Notes under the pieces: generated by a model | Database searches by the model: none | What the model saw: the letters and a program-made list of their open reading frames with translations, nothing else | Told to the model about the DNA's origin: nothing | Shown: positions 1 through 11,500 of the stretch, in pieces | Layout of the letters: every line of letters starts with the position of its first letter | Position numbering within the stretch: the first letter of the stretch is position 1 | Source of the DNA: Zonotrichia leucophrys gambelii | Taxonomy: Eukaryota; Chordata; Aves; Passeriformes; Passerellidae | Reading direction: 5' to 3' | Assembly (NCBI RefSeq): GCF_028769735.1 | Contig: NC_088172.1 | Location: 61,783,075 to 61,847,074 of the forward strand | DNA: 64,000 nucleotides | Position numbers and translations under genes: made by a program

Positions 1-161
1 AGGTTGTCCGCTTGGAAAAGATTGTGGCCGAGTTCGGTCCCACTTCCCAGATCAGTGTCCGTGTAGCAGCACTGAAATCCATCCTAGCGACGAGGCTGGC
101 TCCCCGCATACTGCTGCCTGCGGTCACCAAGTGTTACAGTGAAGTGCTGCATACCCGCAAG
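1..161 (+). CDS. HEATR1: HEATR1 exon (partial or complete at the window edge)
   Basis: Reads VVRLEKIVAEFGPTSQ onward to HTRK and ends at AAG|gtaagg with phase 0. The AG at bases 1-2 could be the acceptor or the exon may continue upstream; the window edge hides which. Confidence 0.85.
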
Positions 162-3100
162 GTAAGGGCTTTCTTCATCCCCCAGTACTGTCAGAAAGAT
201 GGAGAAGAAACAGAGCCAAAATTTGGTTCAGCTGTGTCCCCTCCTGGCACTGTGGCCACCACCATCCTCCTCGCTGTGGCTGAAGAGTGAGAAACAAAGG
301 AAGTCTCACAAGCACTGTCCAGCAATAGCTAAAACACCGCTGTGTAATCAGCGTTGCTTTGGTCACAGATCTAAAGCACAGCACCATGTGAGCTGCTGTG
401 AAGAGAACCAACTCCATCCCAGCCAAATCTGCCATAGTCGTTATATTATTATCTCTGGAATTTTTTGTACTGCTGCAGTGATTCAGGAAAGGTAGATCTG
501 GAAGAGATCCACCACTTCAATGTCCTTTGCATGTTAGATGATGAATGCTTTGGAGATCATCCCATTCATAAAGGACTTCATTTATGTGCTAGGAACATGA
601 GTGAGTGAGAAGTTTCTCCAGTATGGCAGAAGGTAGACAAAAGGCTTTTTGGGAATCATACTAACTTAAGCCCTCAAAAGTACAGGGGAAAAGCTTATTT
701 ATTTTATCAACGGTATTTCAGTGAGTAAATGCATGAAGTACGTAAATCCAATTCCCTAGTTATGTTTTTCAATTACTGTCAATATCACAGTTGCCTTTGC
801 ATTGCTCTGCTTTTGTTTTGGCAGAACTGCCTGAGTCCCCTTATGAACATTTTGAAGGAGCACATTACTGGTATGGAGAAGGAGCACCTGATCTCCCATC
901 AGCCTGAACTGACGGCATTTTTCATGAAAGTCTTGGACTTCCGAACAGAGCATGCCGAGGTAGCTCAATTGGGAGGATGAGCAGCAGCTGCACCTCTCTA
1001 CATGCCAATTGCATCACTTGCTTAAGAAAAGATTCCATTGTACACGTGCTCTGAAATTCTGGGTATCAGATATTCTGTTCCACATTGGTTTTATGGTGGA
1101 AAACCTGGTAGTTAAGTATTTAGTCTGAAATAGACAAAATTAAAATGTGCTTTGAAAGCTCAAATTCTTACATTTCAAACTTAGAATTATGTTTTCTGAT
1201 TTTTCTAGGATGATTTAGAGGAAGTTGGTAAGATAGAGGCTTACATTATTGACTGTCTAATCAGTATGGTTATGAAACTTTCCGAAGCTTCTTTCAGGCC
1301 CCTCTTCTTCAAGGTAAGAAGTCTAAATGTAATTCATCTGCATCAGCATGTTTGTGTTTTCCAGTGCACAGACACAGGAAACAGCTAATCTGCCTTTCAC
1401 TTTCAGCTCTTTGATTGGTCCAAAACAGAGGCTGCCCTAAGAGACAGGCTGCTGACATTCCACCGCATAGCAGACTGCATTGCAGACAAGCTCAAGGGGC
1501 TCTTCACCCTCTTTGCTGGTCACTTAGTGAAGCCGTTTGCTGAGACACTGAACCAGGTCAACATTTCTAAAACTGGTAAGTTGTCAATTACTGGCTACAG
1601 AGAGGCTTAGTCTTGATTGCTGAGAGGCTAATTTTAATTGCAGAAATTTTAGTCTTACGGGATTTATTTCACAGCACACATAATTCATTTCTCTCTTTTT
1701 TCTTCCTGTGGTAAATGAGAAATCTTTCTCTGATGGAACCAAAGGACGTTTTTCATCCATAGGCATGGGGCTGCTATTACAATGTTGTGACCAAATGAAA
1801 ATTTTCTGTCAGACCCAGTGAGCTTCCCTGAGTATGAAATTGTATAGAAAGAGGGTTTCTCTTTTTCCTTTTTCATTCATTGACTTCTCTTATATGCTGC
1901 CTGGTGTATCTAGACTCCTCTGCTTTCTTGGGCAAAAATAGATGTTATTATTTTCTGTGGGAAATTTTGCCCATCCCAGTTGTGACCTGAAGAAATTCTC
2001 CATATCCACAGATATGGCCAAGCACTTCTGTAGCCAGTGGCTATTCTCTTTTATTTCCATCAGTAGCAGACTTGCTGGGGCAGTAGCTCAAAGCCAGATA
2101 ATGTATCACATCCACTTGATTGTTCTGAGTGATGAGTGCATAATTGCTATGTAGTACATCCCATAGCTACATTGACAGACTAGCAATGTTTCTGTCCTGC
2201 AGTTTTGTGGGAAGTTTTGTGTTTTCATTCTGTTGGTGATATTTTTTTTCTTCTCCTTGGCTCATGTGTAGATGAAGCTTTCTTTGACTCAGACAATAAC
2301 ACAGAAAAGAGCTGTCTACTGTTGCAGTTCACCATGGACTGTCTGCACAAGCTCTTCCTGTTTGACACGCAGAAGTTCCTGAGTAAAGAAAGAGCAGAAA
2401 CCTTGATGCAGCCTCTGGTCGATCAGGTATTGACAAATCCACAGAAACAATTCATAGCTGTTTTTTTTTTCCATAGTTAACAAAAGAAATCAGATATCAG
2501 TCCTCTCCCTTAATAAAAAAGGGCGCATTAGTTCATCATTTTTGGGCCATAGACAGAATTGATTTCTTTGCCTAAGGCTCTGAATTACTGACTTTTCGTA
2601 TCCTTTTTTTAATTTCTTCATTCTGTAAGGTTTATGCATGTTTACTGAGCTCTTGCAGATCAGTGCACTCCCACTGATGAGCTCTGACTTAATTCTTGAG
2701 TACCTGAAAGCCAAAGCTAGAAGTGTTTTTGGCTGGTTTATCTGAGCCTGGATCTGTTTTATTTCCACAGCTAGAAAATGTGCTTGGAGGAGATGAGAAG
2801 TTCCAGGAAAGAGTGACAGCACACCTGATACCCTGCATAGCTCAGTTTTCAGTGGCAATGGCAGATGATTCTCTTTGGAAACCACTGAACTACCAGATCC
2901 TGCTGAAGACAAGGCACAGTTCTCCTAAGGTTGGGAGCCATCAGAATTTGAATTGGTTTTGTTTGTCGTGCTAGAAAATGGGAACAGTGCTCCCAAAATC
3001 AGAAGTCAGAATTAACCAAGTCATTGCTGAAATAGTAGCCTAAACTAAAATACTGGTGCTGTACAACAGTATTCCCAAGTTGTAGGGATGGGTGCAACAT

Positions 3101-4311
3101 GCTCTTCTGCTCTAGCTGTAAGCAGTTAATATTCCATGTCTTTCATGCTGTGGGGTTTGGGCTTTTTTTAAGATTTGGTATCTGTTGGAATAAGAGGTAT
3201 TTGTTTGTGTACAAAGATAGGGGCACTTTAGAGGAGTAACAGGAAGACATATCAGCTTTCAGACCTGTTCATAGTGTTTTGTCAAGACTCTCCTATTGAC
3301 AGGTTACAGATATCAAGGGAGTGTACTTGGTTTTTCACAGTGCTGAGCTAAGCCCTGATAGAGTGGAAGTGGCATTGTGACAGGAAGTTAAAGTCCATTA
3401 TATCAAATAACTTCCAACATTACCTGCTTCTTACAACCTCTTTTGTATTTGTTGTTATGTTAACCCAGATGTTAGTATTTAAATTAGCTTAAAACTAGTT
3501 CCCTTCAGTAATGAGAGATTATAACCTTACAATGAATGGAAGGAAGGTTAGGGCAGGGGAAAACAGGGAACTATACTGTAATGTTTGTTTCCTTATGTAA
3601 TTGTTTTGGTTTAGGTCCGATTTGCTGCCCTGCTTGCTTTGATAGAAGTTGCACAAAAACTGAAGGAGAACTACCTGGTCCTGCTACCAGAATCTATTCC
3701 ATTCTTAGCTGAGCTTATGGAAGGTAATGTTCTAAAGTGGCATTAGTGACTCATTTCAGATTCAGACAGGCTCACTGTTGTAACTGCTATAAATCTTATG
3801 AATTTGTATATGGTAGCTTATACTGTGCAAAATGCAAACCAAAATGGATTATGTTAAACATTCATGAAGTTCAGTTAAATTATGGTGGCTTCTTCAGTGT
3901 TGTAGCCTTTGCACATCTCCCCATGTGCAAGTTTGAGATCACTGTTAGTAGTAGAAAGAGTTGCCTAGTTCAGTGACAAAATATTTCTGAGTAATAATTT
4001 CATATATGGTGTTTGAGGATGGTTCTAACCTTGATGGTGAAGCCTTCCTTGGGTAGCCTTGTAATCACTGCTCTACTTAATTCCTGCTCAAATTCTTTTT
4101 CTAGATGAATGTGAAGAAGTTGAACAACAATGTCAGAAGACAATTCAACAGCTGGAAGTCATTTTGGGAGAACCACTCCAAAGCTACTTCTAATTTTATG
4201 CCCTTAATTTTCAAATGTTGTCTGAATTGTGTAAGCTTTACACATTCAGGTGTTACAGGCAAACTGTCATAACAGTTTTTATCAGAGACAAGATTTTAAC
4301 TTTTTAATAAA
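1..4311 (+). CDS. HEATR1: HEATR1, 3' part of gene (last 8 exons and 3' UTR)
   Basis: HEATR1 (BAP28, yeast Utp10) is a nucleolar HEAT-repeat protein of the small-subunit processome, needed for rDNA transcription and early 18S pre-rRNA processing. Eight exons join in frame at 1-161, 825-959, 1209-1313, 1407-1575, 2272-2426, 2771-2929, 3615-3723 and 4105-4193, giving about 359 C-terminal residues of a protein usually near 2,100. Every intron has AG acceptors and GT donors, and phases match across all joins. The product is helical with alternating leucine-rich segments, as expected for the BP28CT/HEAT C terminus, and ends in GEPLQSYF. Introns (162-824, 960-1208, 1314-1406, 1576-2271, 2427-2770, 2930-3614, 3724-4104) show no further gene. 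The gene starts upstream of the window and runs convergent to LGALS8. Identification rests on recalled family sequence and synteny. Confidence 0.95.
825..959 (+). CDS. HEATR1: HEATR1 exon
   Basis: 135 bp, phase 0 at both ends, between ttttggcag and gtagct. Starts NCLSPLMNILKEH and ends RTEHAE; helical HEAT-type sequence. Confidence 0.9.
1209..1313 (+). CDS. HEATR1: HEATR1 exon
   Basis: 105 bp, phase 0, between ttttctag and gtaaga. Starts DDLEEVGKIEAYIID and ends RPLFFK. Confidence 0.9.
1407..1575 (+). CDS. HEATR1: HEATR1 exon
   Basis: 169 bp between tttcag and gtaagt, ending one base into a codon. Starts LFDWSKTEAALRDRLLTF and contains LFTLFAGHLVKPF, typical of the C-terminal BP28CT region. 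Confidence 0.92.
2272..2426 (+). CDS. HEATR1: HEATR1 exon
   Basis: 155 bp between catgtgtag and gtattg. The split codon G|AT restores D; reads DEAFFDSDNN and later CLHKLFLFDTQKFL. Confidence 0.92.
2771..2929 (+). CDS. HEATR1: HEATR1 exon
   Basis: 159 bp between tttccacag and a weak donor gttggg (T at +3). Reads LENVLGGDEKFQERV to RHSSPK, phase 0 at both ends. Confidence 0.9.
3615..3723 (+). CDS. HEATR1: HEATR1 exon
   Basis: 109 bp between ggtttag and gtaatg. Reads VRFAALLALIEVAQKLKENY, a HEAT-like helix pair, ending one base into the codon completed by the last exon. Confidence 0.92.
4105..4193 (+). CDS. HEATR1: HEATR1 terminal coding exon with stop
   Basis: 89 bp after tttctag; acidic start DECEEVEQQCQ and conserved end GEPLQSYF before TAA at 4191-4193. 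Confidence 0.94.
4306..4311 (+). terminator. HEATR1: HEATR1 polyadenylation signal AATAAA
   Basis: Canonical hexamer 113 bases after the stop codon, in an AT-rich context. The 3' UTR would be about 130-140 bases. Confidence 0.75.
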
Positions 4312-4329
4312 ATATTTTAAGAATCTGGC

Positions 4330-5550
4330 TTTATAATTTCTGGATGGACTGGGAACTTTCCTTATGACTTCCTTAACTGCTCTATACTTAACAATGGGAA
4401 ACTGGTGCAGGCTATGAACAAATCCTGAATGACAACATGCGAGACTTACTGAATTCCATTGTGCTCAGGGCATACAGTTACTGTCCCAGTGGAGGGGCTG
4501 TCACGCTCCAATCATGGTCCTCACTAGACCAATGCACTGCAGTCCTGAAAATCTGGTTTTCTCTATCAGCTGTAGGGAAGTAAAACGTATACCCACTGAA
4601 GATACTGAAAAATAACTTCCAAGAAGCCATGATTCATGTGGAAACTAAATCTGTTTTACAGTCTTTAAAGACTGCTACTGATTAGCTGAAGTTCAAGAAT
4701 AAATTGCTTGCTATGATAATGGATTTACCCAAAAAATTACTATTTGTTTTGCACCATGAGGTGCTGGTTCATTAGACTGGTACTAAGAAAGGCACTCAGA
4801 CTCTGTAAAATAGGGTTTAAAATGTAACAGGGTAGAACTGACATCATACAGAGGATAATGTTACATCCCTTTGGGTGCTGGGAATGCGCCTCTGTCCCTG
4901 GTGCAGCATGACATGTAGGTCCCATATGGGGAAAGATTACCACATCAAGCTCTTACAGGATTTTCTTAAAACTTCATTGTGTGTGCTGTCAAAAAGGACA
5001 TTCCCATGAGAACATCTGCTGAACTCTCAGCTAAAGGCAAGGACACACGAGTGGTGTTACTGCCATAGGGAGCTGCCTACCAGCTCCCCTGTTGCAGTGA
5101 GTTTATCCTGCAGCCAAGGGGTCTGTACAGCACAGCACAGAACCACACTGTCCTGAGGGCCACCCCAGCTCAGCCACAGCCCAGCCCCAGTGCCTGCTCA
5201 GGCCAACTGCTCTGCATTGCTCATTCCTTGATGTAGAAATGGTTCTCCAGTCAGGGTCACTTTGCCAACTTAGGGATACTGGTAAGACAATAACAAAACA
5301 AAACAAGATAATAGACCAAAAAGGGATCATAGCTACTTAGCTACACTTGGAGAAAAGCAGAGTTCACATATGTTTTAATTGATGCTTTTTATACATTAAA
5401 TTTGCTCATTTAAAGTCTTTTAGTATACATCTTATTCTTGAAATTGCTTTGTTATTAACAGTCTTAAGACAGACAGGGACATCTTCTGGGCATGTATTGA
5501 CAACCAATAGTAACTTATTTTTAAAAAGGATATAAAAGAACTGGCATTTG
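4330..5550. other. HEATR1-LGALS8 convergent intergenic gap
   Basis: Roughly 1.2 kb between the two predicted 3' ends. Short frames only, no repeat I recognise and no RNA gene seen. A somewhat GC-richer patch lies at about 5040-5220. Confidence 0.6.
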
Positions 5551-5554
5551 TATG

Positions 5555-8500
5555 GAAAACTGAATAGAAACAGTTTATTTCAAATAGATAGTATTTTAAT
5601 ACAAGACTGAAAAAGGATTCCTTCTCTGGTCCACTGCTGAGTAGTCAAGTGCCATCTCAGCTGAAACTACCTGGACTACCTGGATTCAGACATATCCTAA
5701 AAATGTAACCCACAAACATCTACTTCAGACTCCAAGGATTCTTAACCCAGTTAGGAGCCACTTCAGATCAAACAAGCTTTGCAAAGTTCATGTCGAACTG
5801 AAACCAGCTAAATCCCTTTCTGGTGTTTTACTTTGGAAAACTAAAAGCTAGAAATCTTGGGCCCTTGTAAGCAGGAGGTGACATAGCCATAGCACAGATG
5901 TCAGAGAAGGTGCTATTGCAGCAGCAGGCTAAGAGGTAAGGTCAAACTTCTTGCCTTTTGCCAGAAGTAAGGGGTCAAGTAAGGGTTTGCTTAGTCCAGC
6001 CTCACTGTAAAGGTTATTGGTCTAACATAAATTAAAACATACAAAATTATAATCCGTAGTTCTGTATTAAATAAATTATAAACATCCCTTTTGAGGTGGA
6101 TAACTATCTTTGGATTCTATTTCAGTCTCATTTCTACTTCACAATATTGAATGTATGGTGTTGAGGAATGCTAAATGGTAGTAAAATGTAACATACAGAG
6201 TGCAATTGTTGGACACAGTATAATGCAGCATTTTCATATTGCTAGGTTCAGTAACGCAGGAGATTTATCTGAGCAAACACTAACAGCTTGCCAGGAAACT
6301 GAAGACTAGAGAAGGATTTAAATTTGCATTTAGCATTTCTGGTACTTGCCTAACTCAGAGAGGCAAATGCAAAGCCTAGATAGGTTAAAGGCAGGCTCAG
6401 CATGAGTCAGCACCTGTTTGTACTTGACAAGGAGGCACTGTCATCAGAAGAGGTTAAATTATTTCAGTACTGATTGAAAAAACCTAGCAGCTCTTTACAT
6501 CCCACAAGTGAACATCTCCTATGACTTCCACCATGTTGATCTTTTCAAGTTGTTTAAAACGATGCTTGTACTCCAGAATGTGAACACCATTAACAGCAAC
6601 TTTGAACTGGTTGGCATCACAGAAAATAATCAGCTGGAAAGCAAGAAGAGAAACAGTTCAGATTTAAGCTCAGGTAAGATGTGAAAAACAATCTGATGAC
6701 CTAGCATAGACTTGGGCTAGACACGTTTCTGTTAAAAAGAATGTTTCATGCAAAAGCAACATTTAAAAACAAAAACAGGGCATCAATAAAATTCACAGAA
6801 TCACGGAATAACTTAAATTGCAAAGGACTCATAAGGATCATCAAATCCAACTCAATTTGATTTAAATTTACTCTTAGCACAGGTTGAATTTTTGCAACTA
6901 CTTAAAAAGAAAACTGTCACTAAATAAAGACAAATCTCTGCTCTCTATGGTCCCATTTAATTTGAAGTATTTTCAAGACATGAAAAGCAAGAATAGCAGT
7001 TTTATTTAAATCTGTATTAGTAATAGGACATTTAAGCATCAATGTTAATCCATTTGGCAGATTTTTTCAGTTTGATGCTCTTTCACTTAATCTTACCTCA
7101 AAATACATCTCTGGACTGAAAGGAAAGTTAGCAACTTCATTTTCTTCTTCTCCCCAGCTGTCATCAAGGTAGGAATTTCTTACAAAAACTTTCTTTTTCA
7201 TTCGGGGATTCAGATGTAAAGCAATGTCCTTTGAGTCACTTGGTCTCAGATTGACTGCAAAGCTGTAAGATATTTTTTAAAGTTTACTGCACCAAGGGTT
7301 TACAGACATGACAACAGCAGTCAGTGTCATTTACCAAGTCCTCAACCAATATTCAGGCAGTTTGGGATCCAGGGCTGTGATTCACCTGAAGATCCAAGCA
7401 GGCAGCCAGCCAGCATGCACTCATCTCCTTTGCAGAGAAACCTTTGCTGGAGGCAGCAAATGTGGGACATGACCCTGCTAGATCACTTTATCATTCACAG
7501 CTTTCTGTACATGTCTCAGCAAGAAGCTGTTGAGCCAAGAGCAGCTCCCATACTGCACTAGGAAGCAGCATTCTCACAGGAACACACAGAGCTGCCTGCT
7601 TCCCCACCTCTCACTCAGGCAATGGAGTGTGGGAGCTTCTCTTTACCTGAAGATATCATATCCTTTCTGCCAACAAACTGGTTGGAATCTAAGGAAAAGT
7701 TTAAGGATTCTCTCCCTACATTTAAGACTGCTGGGATGCTGTGCATACAAAACATTATTTTGTAGGCAGCAAAGCTCTGCCCAGGCTGAGTGAATAATCT
7801 GCCATCTCAGACATGCCCATCAAACAGGGTTCCTAAAGGGGAGCTCTGGAGAAGGGTGATCAGAGAGAACAGCTATTCAAATACAAATGAATGCTCCAAC
7901 TTGTGGCAAAAACCTTACCACATTTAAAGAAAAAAAATATTTCCTCCCCACCCAAATTAGCTCCAGCTGTCAGACTGCTGCCTTCTTTTGAGACTTATTC
8001 AGCCCAGATAGGAAATATTGCAACACTTCCAAGCTGTGAAGTTCTTTTTCACCAAGAATAAGAAACATCTAAAGCTGTGTGAACTGAGCGAAAGACACTG
8101 AATAACTTATAAACTCAGTATAAATATATAGGTTTAAAACCACAAACATAAAAAGAAAACAACCTGCATGCTTTAACAGCCAAAAGCCTCTTCATGCTTA
8201 CATGCATCTGAGCACATTCAGCCCTTGAAAAGTGCTAATAAACTTTTCAAGCTAAAGAAGGGAAAGAAATGCTACTCTGTAAGTATTAATTATCCTATTC
8301 AATCTGAAATCCATCCAAACTTTGTGGATAAGGACTCCAGACCTTGGATTCCAGTATGAACTCTGAATGCTGTTCAACTGCAGGTAAGAAACATGCCCTG
8401 AGGAAGCGGGAGTGCAATACACATACAAAATGTGAAAACATGCTTCCCATCATTTTCATTTTTCATTAATTGCTTCATTTTTAGGCATGTTTTAGCAAAG

Positions 8501-11500
8501 CCAAAACTACCCCTCAAGGGCATGCTGAAGCACAGACACTTGCTCACCTCCATTTTGACTGTGTTATGCTCCCCTACGCCCTGAGCTTTATTTCATGTTT
8601 GGAAAACATGTTCTTTGCAACTCTTCATTCCTAGTTTGCTATCAAAATTATTGCTCATACTCCCCTATCAGCTTTCATGGAATCACAGAATGCCCTGGGT
8701 TGGGAGGGACCTTAAACCTCATCTCATTTCAACCCCCTGCCATGAGCAGGGACACTTTCACCAGACTTGGTTGCTCAGGGCTCCATTCAACCTGACCTTG
8801 AACACTGCCAGACATTGGACATCCACAATTTATCTGGAAACCCTGTTCCAATGTCTCACTATCCTCACAGTAATGAATTTCTTCCTCATTTCTAACCTAA
8901 ACCTAGTCTCAGTTGGAAGCCATTCCCCCTTTTCTGTCACTACATGCTCTTCTAAAGTCTCTCTCCAGATTTCTTATAGGCACCCCTCATGTACCGGAAA
9001 GCCACAATTAGGTCTCCTTGAAGCACTTTTTTTCCCAGGCTGAACAATCCCAATTCTCTTAGCCTTTCCTTTCTGGAGAGGTGCTCCATCCTTCTTAATC
9101 ACTCACTTAATCACTTTTCATCACTCAGTTGTTGTCAATTAGGCACCTTCATGCTTATCCCAAGGAGGTTTGTCAGAGAAATATTGTAACATGCACATCC
9201 AAGCAGACCTGCAACTCGCCTCACTTATGTTTCACCTATTTCTGACACATCCTTACTCTTAGATCTCTTTAGAATAAAAGCTGTCTCTGTACAGTACATC
9301 TGCTCACACTTCCTGAACAGTGGAAAGCCCTGAACAAACACACAGATTTGTGAATGACACAGATTTAGTAGGTAAGACACTCAGGTTTTACCTTCACTTT
9401 TCACAACGGAGCTGCTCATTCAAGTCCTCTCTAAAGCGGTAATCCTGCTGGTTCCTGAGGAAACTGCACTGTAGTTTCAGGTGATTCCAGATGCTAAGTT
9501 GCAAGTGAGTAAGGATATACAAAGGCAATGGAAAGGCCTACTCATTCTCAAGAGCACCTCAGTCAAATAACAGAAAAAAGCCCATCAGTAACACATACCT
9601 CTTTGGGTTTTTTTTCACTTCTCCTTTAATGGCAATTGTGCATCCTGGACGAAGTGCAGTATCAAGCTTCTCAAAATAAGGAACACCCTGGAAGTACACC
9701 CCCAGTAAAAATCTTGACTGTGACTTAATTTTTTTTAAACAAGCTGAGCTTTACTATGGCATGATGAAATTCTGGCCTACAATTGCAAATTTGCACTTAC
9801 AGCTAAAGTTATTCCTACAGTATATTGTAGGATCCTAATAGTACAGTGGAAAACTTACACTGAGACAAATACATCAATGTACTGGGTTTTAATTTATACT
9901 ACTACCTTGGGTTCAAAACAAACAAACTAATTAATGGTGGAAGGAGGGGAGGAAGGGGAAAGAAAAAAAAAAGAAAAAAGTAAGCATGAAACTCCCTGTA
10001 ATAGTTTCAATTCGTATCACATAATTACTCAAACATACACCTGACTTCTCATCCCTGAAAGTATCAGTTTTGCTTTAAAGAAAAAGACTCATGTTAAGGT
10101 GTGTTGCTGTCCCATGGTCACATAAGTACTAGAAGGAGAGTCACTAAGTGTTCTGTCCTCCTGGCAGCAGTTCAAAATGATAGTGCAAGTATTTTATTTG
10201 TCTTTACTTTTCATTATGTTAGCAGTTATTTTCACCAGGGAAAAGAAGGGAATGGAGAAGCACTTCACTTTTATGTTTTTGCTGAAGTCCACCACTTGCA
10301 AATTACAATATTGTGTGTTACTTGGTTTAGAAAAAAAGACTGGAGAAGGCAGGATGTCAAGTGACAAAGCATCTAAAATTATGGCACTCACTGCAACTTC
10401 ACTTTCTCCACAAATTCTATGTGTATATATTCCTGACTTCACCCCTTTTCAGTTTGAGTGCGGTCCTTGCTCCAGTGGGGATACAGTCCACCTGCACAGG
10501 TTTTTGCAAAAAGATGAGCCCTTGCTCCATCTATACTCCATGTTAGCTGGGTACAAGTTCCACCCCTGAGGTGCAACACTTGCATCCAGCTGCTGAAAGT
10601 GCACACAGAGATCTGTCAGCAAGAGGAAGATGTGGCAGACAGGTTCCACACACATTAACATAATATGACTGCAGAATACTTCTGCTTTGCAGGTATTCCC
10701 TAAGGCAGAGAAAACAAAGTATGCCTATTTGAAAAAAAAAGTGACTTGGTCCTTTAAAACTTCAGATACTTCACTTTTAATTTGTTTATGGTTGTGGATA
10801 CTGCATTTATCTTTTGGGTTTTCTAAATGATTTAACAATAGTCTCATTTGTAGTAGCAGCAGAGGATTACCCTCTACAAAATCTCAGCGATGATCTTTCT
10901 CCAGCTGACTGTCAATTCCTTTCTTCTTGTCTTTTGTGCATGTCTTTTCATAAATAACTGAAGTATTTTTGATTTTATTCTACATTTGCCACAAATCTAC
11001 AGGAAACACTTACCAATTGTGAACCACTTGGCATTTCCCCCTACAAGAGAAGAAAAGAATATTATCTAGCTTATCAGACAATGGGGAGATTCATTCAACC
11101 TTTTACAGACATACGTACATTTTCTGTGCTTATCTTTGTTACTCCTAGAGACGATGGCTGAGAGCCTTGTAAAGGCTGCAGAAAGACAGATATTTAGGTG
11201 TCACTGCTCACATCATATAACTTTAGCATAAAGTTGGTTTAGAACAATATAAGGATCATCATGCTTTGAACAGTGAACTGTTAAGATGGAAATCTAGGGC
11301 AAGGTTAATGAAAAAGATAGCCAAACCCCTACAAACTATAGAAAAGTTCTGATGATTTCTGAAGATCACCTCATTACAATTTGAATCTTTATTTAACAGT
11401 CAGAGCACTGTCTAACCCTCAGGATCACAGAGTACCCACAGACTTTTCCTCATAGTGGGGCAAGTCCATACAGCAGGGTTCTTGGGATTCTAAGCAGCCC

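Noticed and set aside
537..640. Box C-like ATGATGA in a HEATR1 intron, possible C/D snoRNA
   Set aside because: No box D (CTGA) with terminal stem at a suitable distance.
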